Positions 5,155 to 6,750 of a stretch of DNA of 6,750 bases are shown here, piece after piece (positions within the stretch are counted from its first letter, which is position 1; every line of letters starts with the position of its first letter). Under the pieces are notes generated by a model. That model saw only the letters and a list, made by a program, of their open reading frames with translations. It was not told where the DNA came from and did not search any database. Both the position numbers and the translations under genes were made by a program. The stretch comes from Nitrospirota bacterium (lineage in GTDB: Bacteria; Nitrospirota_A; Leptospirillia; Leptospirillales; Leptospirillaceae): contig JAKBTA010000072.1 in NCBI GenBank assembly GCA_021844645.1, positions 1 through 6,750 on the forward strand. Direction: 5' to 3'.

Positions 5155-6480
5155 ATGACCTTCCGCGGGGTTATTGCGACCCTGTTCCTTGTTATTTTTT
5201 CTGCTGGCTGGTTTTTCTCGAGACTCAGGGGAACCTTAGAGCGATCACTCTTAATCCTTTTTTTATTGATCTTCCTTTATCTCCTGATCACATATATTTC
5301 CCGTCAGGTTCGTCGTCAGATCCAGATATCATTTGATGCTCCCCAAAGAATGCAGGAAAATACCTGGTTTGATGACCTTCTGGATGAAATTTATCTGAAT
5401 GTGAGTCGTGCGCATTCCGAAAAGTTGCAGAGAGAATCTGAAGTGAAGGAACTTGCTGCCCGTTCTGATGCGGTTCTTGACCATATGGTCGAAGGTGTTG
5501 CGGTTACTGATATAAAAGGTCACATTCTGCTTCATAACAAGTCGTTTTGTCGTTTCTTTCCGGATGAACCCAGAATTATTGGAGAGCCTCTTGGTTTGCT
5601 GGCTAAAAAAGCCGGTATTGATGACCTGATCGAAGAGGTTCTGTCCGGAAACAATCCGGTTCATACAGAGGTGACCTATTCTGGTGGCCTTTCAAAGACA
5701 TGGAGTCTTCTTGGAATCAGGACGCTCGGAGACTCTGGCCCCAAATCGGGGTACGGGATATTTCTGTTTTATGATCTGACTGAAATACGACGTCTTGAAA
5801 GGGTCAGAAAAGATTTTGTGGCCAATGTTTCTCATGAAATCAGAACGCCATTGACTTCGATTTCGGGGTTCGCAGAAGCCTTGATGGATGGGGCTCTTGA
5901 GGATCCAAAGACGGCCAGAAGCTTTCTTGAGATTATTGTGAACCAGTCGCACCGGCTCAACTCAATTGTGACCGATCTTCTCCATCTGGCAACACTGGAG
6001 TCAGGGAAAGCCAGTTTGGTCATGAAGCCTGTTGATCTTTCATCTCAGGTAGCCAGTATTCTGGAAGCAATCCGGGAGATGGCAAGGGAAAAGGGAATCA
6101 GGCTTATCGTGGAGATCGACCCTCCAAATCTGGTGTATGAGACAGATGAGGGGAAAATGAATCTTGTCCTCTCCAATTTGCTGGATAATGCATTGAAGTA
6201 CACTCCGTCCGGAGGGACTGTCAGTGTTGGCGCCCAGATCTTTCAGGGACGTGTTGAAATCTCTGTCTCTGACTCGGGAGTCGGAATTCCAAAGGAAGAT
6301 CTTGGCCGGATTTTTGAAAGGTTCTACCGGGTTGATCGTGCGAGGTCCCGGGAGATGGGGGGGACAGGGCTGGGGCTTTCAATCGTGAAACATGTCCTTG
6401 AACTTTTGGGTGGAGGTATTCGTGTCAAGAGTACACCCGGAGAAGGATCTGTTTTTACTGTCTCGCTCCCTTTCAAATGA
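5155..6480 (+). CDS. phoR: PAS-containing membrane sensor histidine kinase (PhoR-like)
   Basis: This 441-residue kinase starts with two hydrophobic segments (about 5-22 and 31-48) separated by only about eight residues. It therefore has a membrane hairpin and essentially no periplasmic sensor domain, as in PhoR, which senses through transport partners. A linker and a PAS-like domain (about 101-213, with AVLDHMVEGVAVTD) follow. The HisKA domain has phospho-accepting His227 in SHEIRTPL. The ATPase domain has the N box NLLDNALKYT (341-350), G1 box DSGVGI (373-378), F box FERFYRVD (387-394) and G2 box GGTGLGL (402-408). All catalytic motifs are intact. It begins two bases after the phoB stop with no strong ribosome site, suggesting coupling. 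It should phosphorylate and dephosphorylate the adjacent PhoB-like regulator. Assignment to phosphate rather than another signal rests on architecture only. Confidence 0.9.
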   Translation: MTFRGVIATLFLVIFSAGWFFSRLRGTLERSLLILFLLIFLYLLITYISRQVRRQIQISFDAPQRMQENTWFDDLLDEIYLNVSRAHSEKLQRESEVKELAARSDAVLDHMVEGVAVTDIKGHILLHNKSFCRFFPDEPRIIGEPLGLLAKKAGIDDLIEEVLSGNNPVHTEVTYSGGLSKTWSLLGIRTLGDSGPKSGYGIFLFYDLTEIRRLERVRKDFVANVSHEIRTPLTSISGFAEALMDGALEDPKTARSFLEIIVNQSHRLNSIVTDLLHLATLESGKASLVMKPVDLSSQVASILEAIREMAREKGIRLIVEIDPPNLVYETDEGKMNLVLSNLLDNALKYTPSGGTVSVGAQIFQGRVEISVSDSGVGIPKEDLGRIFERFYRVDRARSREMGGTGLGLSIVKHVLELLGGGIRVKSTPGEGSVFTVSLPFK

Positions 6481-6750
6481 ACCTCCTCAATTTTTGCGGG
6501 ATCCTTGTCCTGTTACCAGTGTTGGGTGAAGTCCTCCCTCTGGTCGTTCTTGCCAGGGGATGATGGCGCATTCTGTAACCATGGAAAGTCTGTTGGTAAC
6601 GCCTGAGACCGGATTCGGATGCTGGCATTTCGCCTGAAGACAGGAAATCAGGAAATAAGGAACGTTCCATCTTTTGCAAGGTTTCGAAAAGTACCCGAAT
6701 TCCGATTTAGGATTAACTTCAAGCCTCTTGGTCAGTTTTTGGGGGCATTT
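6481..6750 (+). other. Region after phoR without a convincing gene
   Basis: I see no protein here that I recognise on either strand. It holds a tiny hydrophobic frame (6477-6563), an imperfect stem-loop TCCCTCTGG/CCAGGGGA (6535-6543 with 6553-6560, one bulged base, no T-run), and two copies of CAGGAAAT in tandem (6641-6656) followed by a partial AAGGAA. A frame opening at ATG 6619 runs off the window edge, but its 44 residues are rich in Arg, Phe and Lys and match nothing I know. No convincing promoter, Pho box or intrinsic terminator was found, so whether the operon ends here is open. Confidence 0.5.
6641..6662. repeat. Short tandem repeat CAGGAAAT x2 plus partial copy
   Basis: Bases 6641-6648 and 6649-6656 are identical CAGGAAAT units, followed by AAGGAA (6657-6662), a degenerate third partial copy. 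The eight-base period does not match the eleven-base period of a Pho box. It may be chance or a small binding or slippage site. Confidence 0.4.

Noticed and set aside
6535..6560. Intrinsic terminator after phoR
   Set aside because: The stem has a bulge and no following T-run.
6510..6596. Pho box built from CTGTTAC, CTGTAAC and CTGTTGG motifs after phoR
   Set aside because: The repeats are not spaced 11 bases apart, and the second half-sites match the consensus poorly.
6473..6679. 68-residue minus-strand open frame after phoR
   Set aside because: Arg-rich, no recognisable domain, no ribosome site, and overlaps the phoR end.
6619..6750. Start of a new + strand gene at ATG 6619, open to the window edge
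   Set aside because: Only 44 residues are visible, with an unusual Arg/Phe-rich composition and a weak ribosome site; it needs sequence beyond the window.

Overview
This window is a tightly packed stretch of nine genes, all on the + strand, in what looks like one transcription unit. Base composition is moderate (about half G+C). The organism is a Gram-negative-type or environmental bacterium. A Nitrospirota/Leptospirillum-like or deltaproteobacterial-like source would fit the gene order and protein flavour, but this is an impression and not proven by the sequence.

Layout: (1) bases 1-424 hold the C-terminal part of a CysK-type cysteine synthase, cut by the window edge. (2) A 62-base gap with a stem-loop leads into a first MoeB/ThiF-type E1-like adenylyltransferase (487-1293). 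(3) A zinc-ribbon threonine-synthase-like PLP enzyme (1262-2539) overlaps it by 32 bases. (4) A 92-residue CysO/MoaD/ThiS-type sulfur carrier (2548-2826) ends in Gly-Gly-Ala. (5) A stand-alone 80-residue NIL-domain protein (2831-3073) follows. (6) A 101-base gap with a second stem-loop leads to a second MoeB/ThiF paralogue (3175-4005). (7) A JAMM/Mec-type metallopeptidase (4020-4448) follows. (8) A PhoB-type response regulator (4448-5152) overlaps its stop codon. (9) A PhoR-type PAS histidine kinase (5155-6480) comes next. Bases 6481-6750 have no convincing gene.

How they fit together: genes 1-7 look like a protein-thiocarboxylate system for making a sulfur amino acid. The carrier would be trimmed by the JAMM protease to expose Gly-Gly, adenylated and thiocarboxylated through one or both E1 enzymes, and used as sulfur donor by a PLP enzyme (the CysK-type protein or the ThrC-like protein). 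The JAMM protease would then release the product from the carrier. This parallels the mycobacterial CysO/CysM/Mec route and, because of the extra C-terminal alanine, the HcyS-Ala/HcyD/HcyF homocysteine route of Wolinella. The most interesting points are the GGA tail on a 7-G run, the two E1 paralogues serving one visible carrier, the divergent active-site loops of the ThrC-like enzyme, the NIL protein, and the coupling of the sulfur operon to a phosphate-type two-component system.
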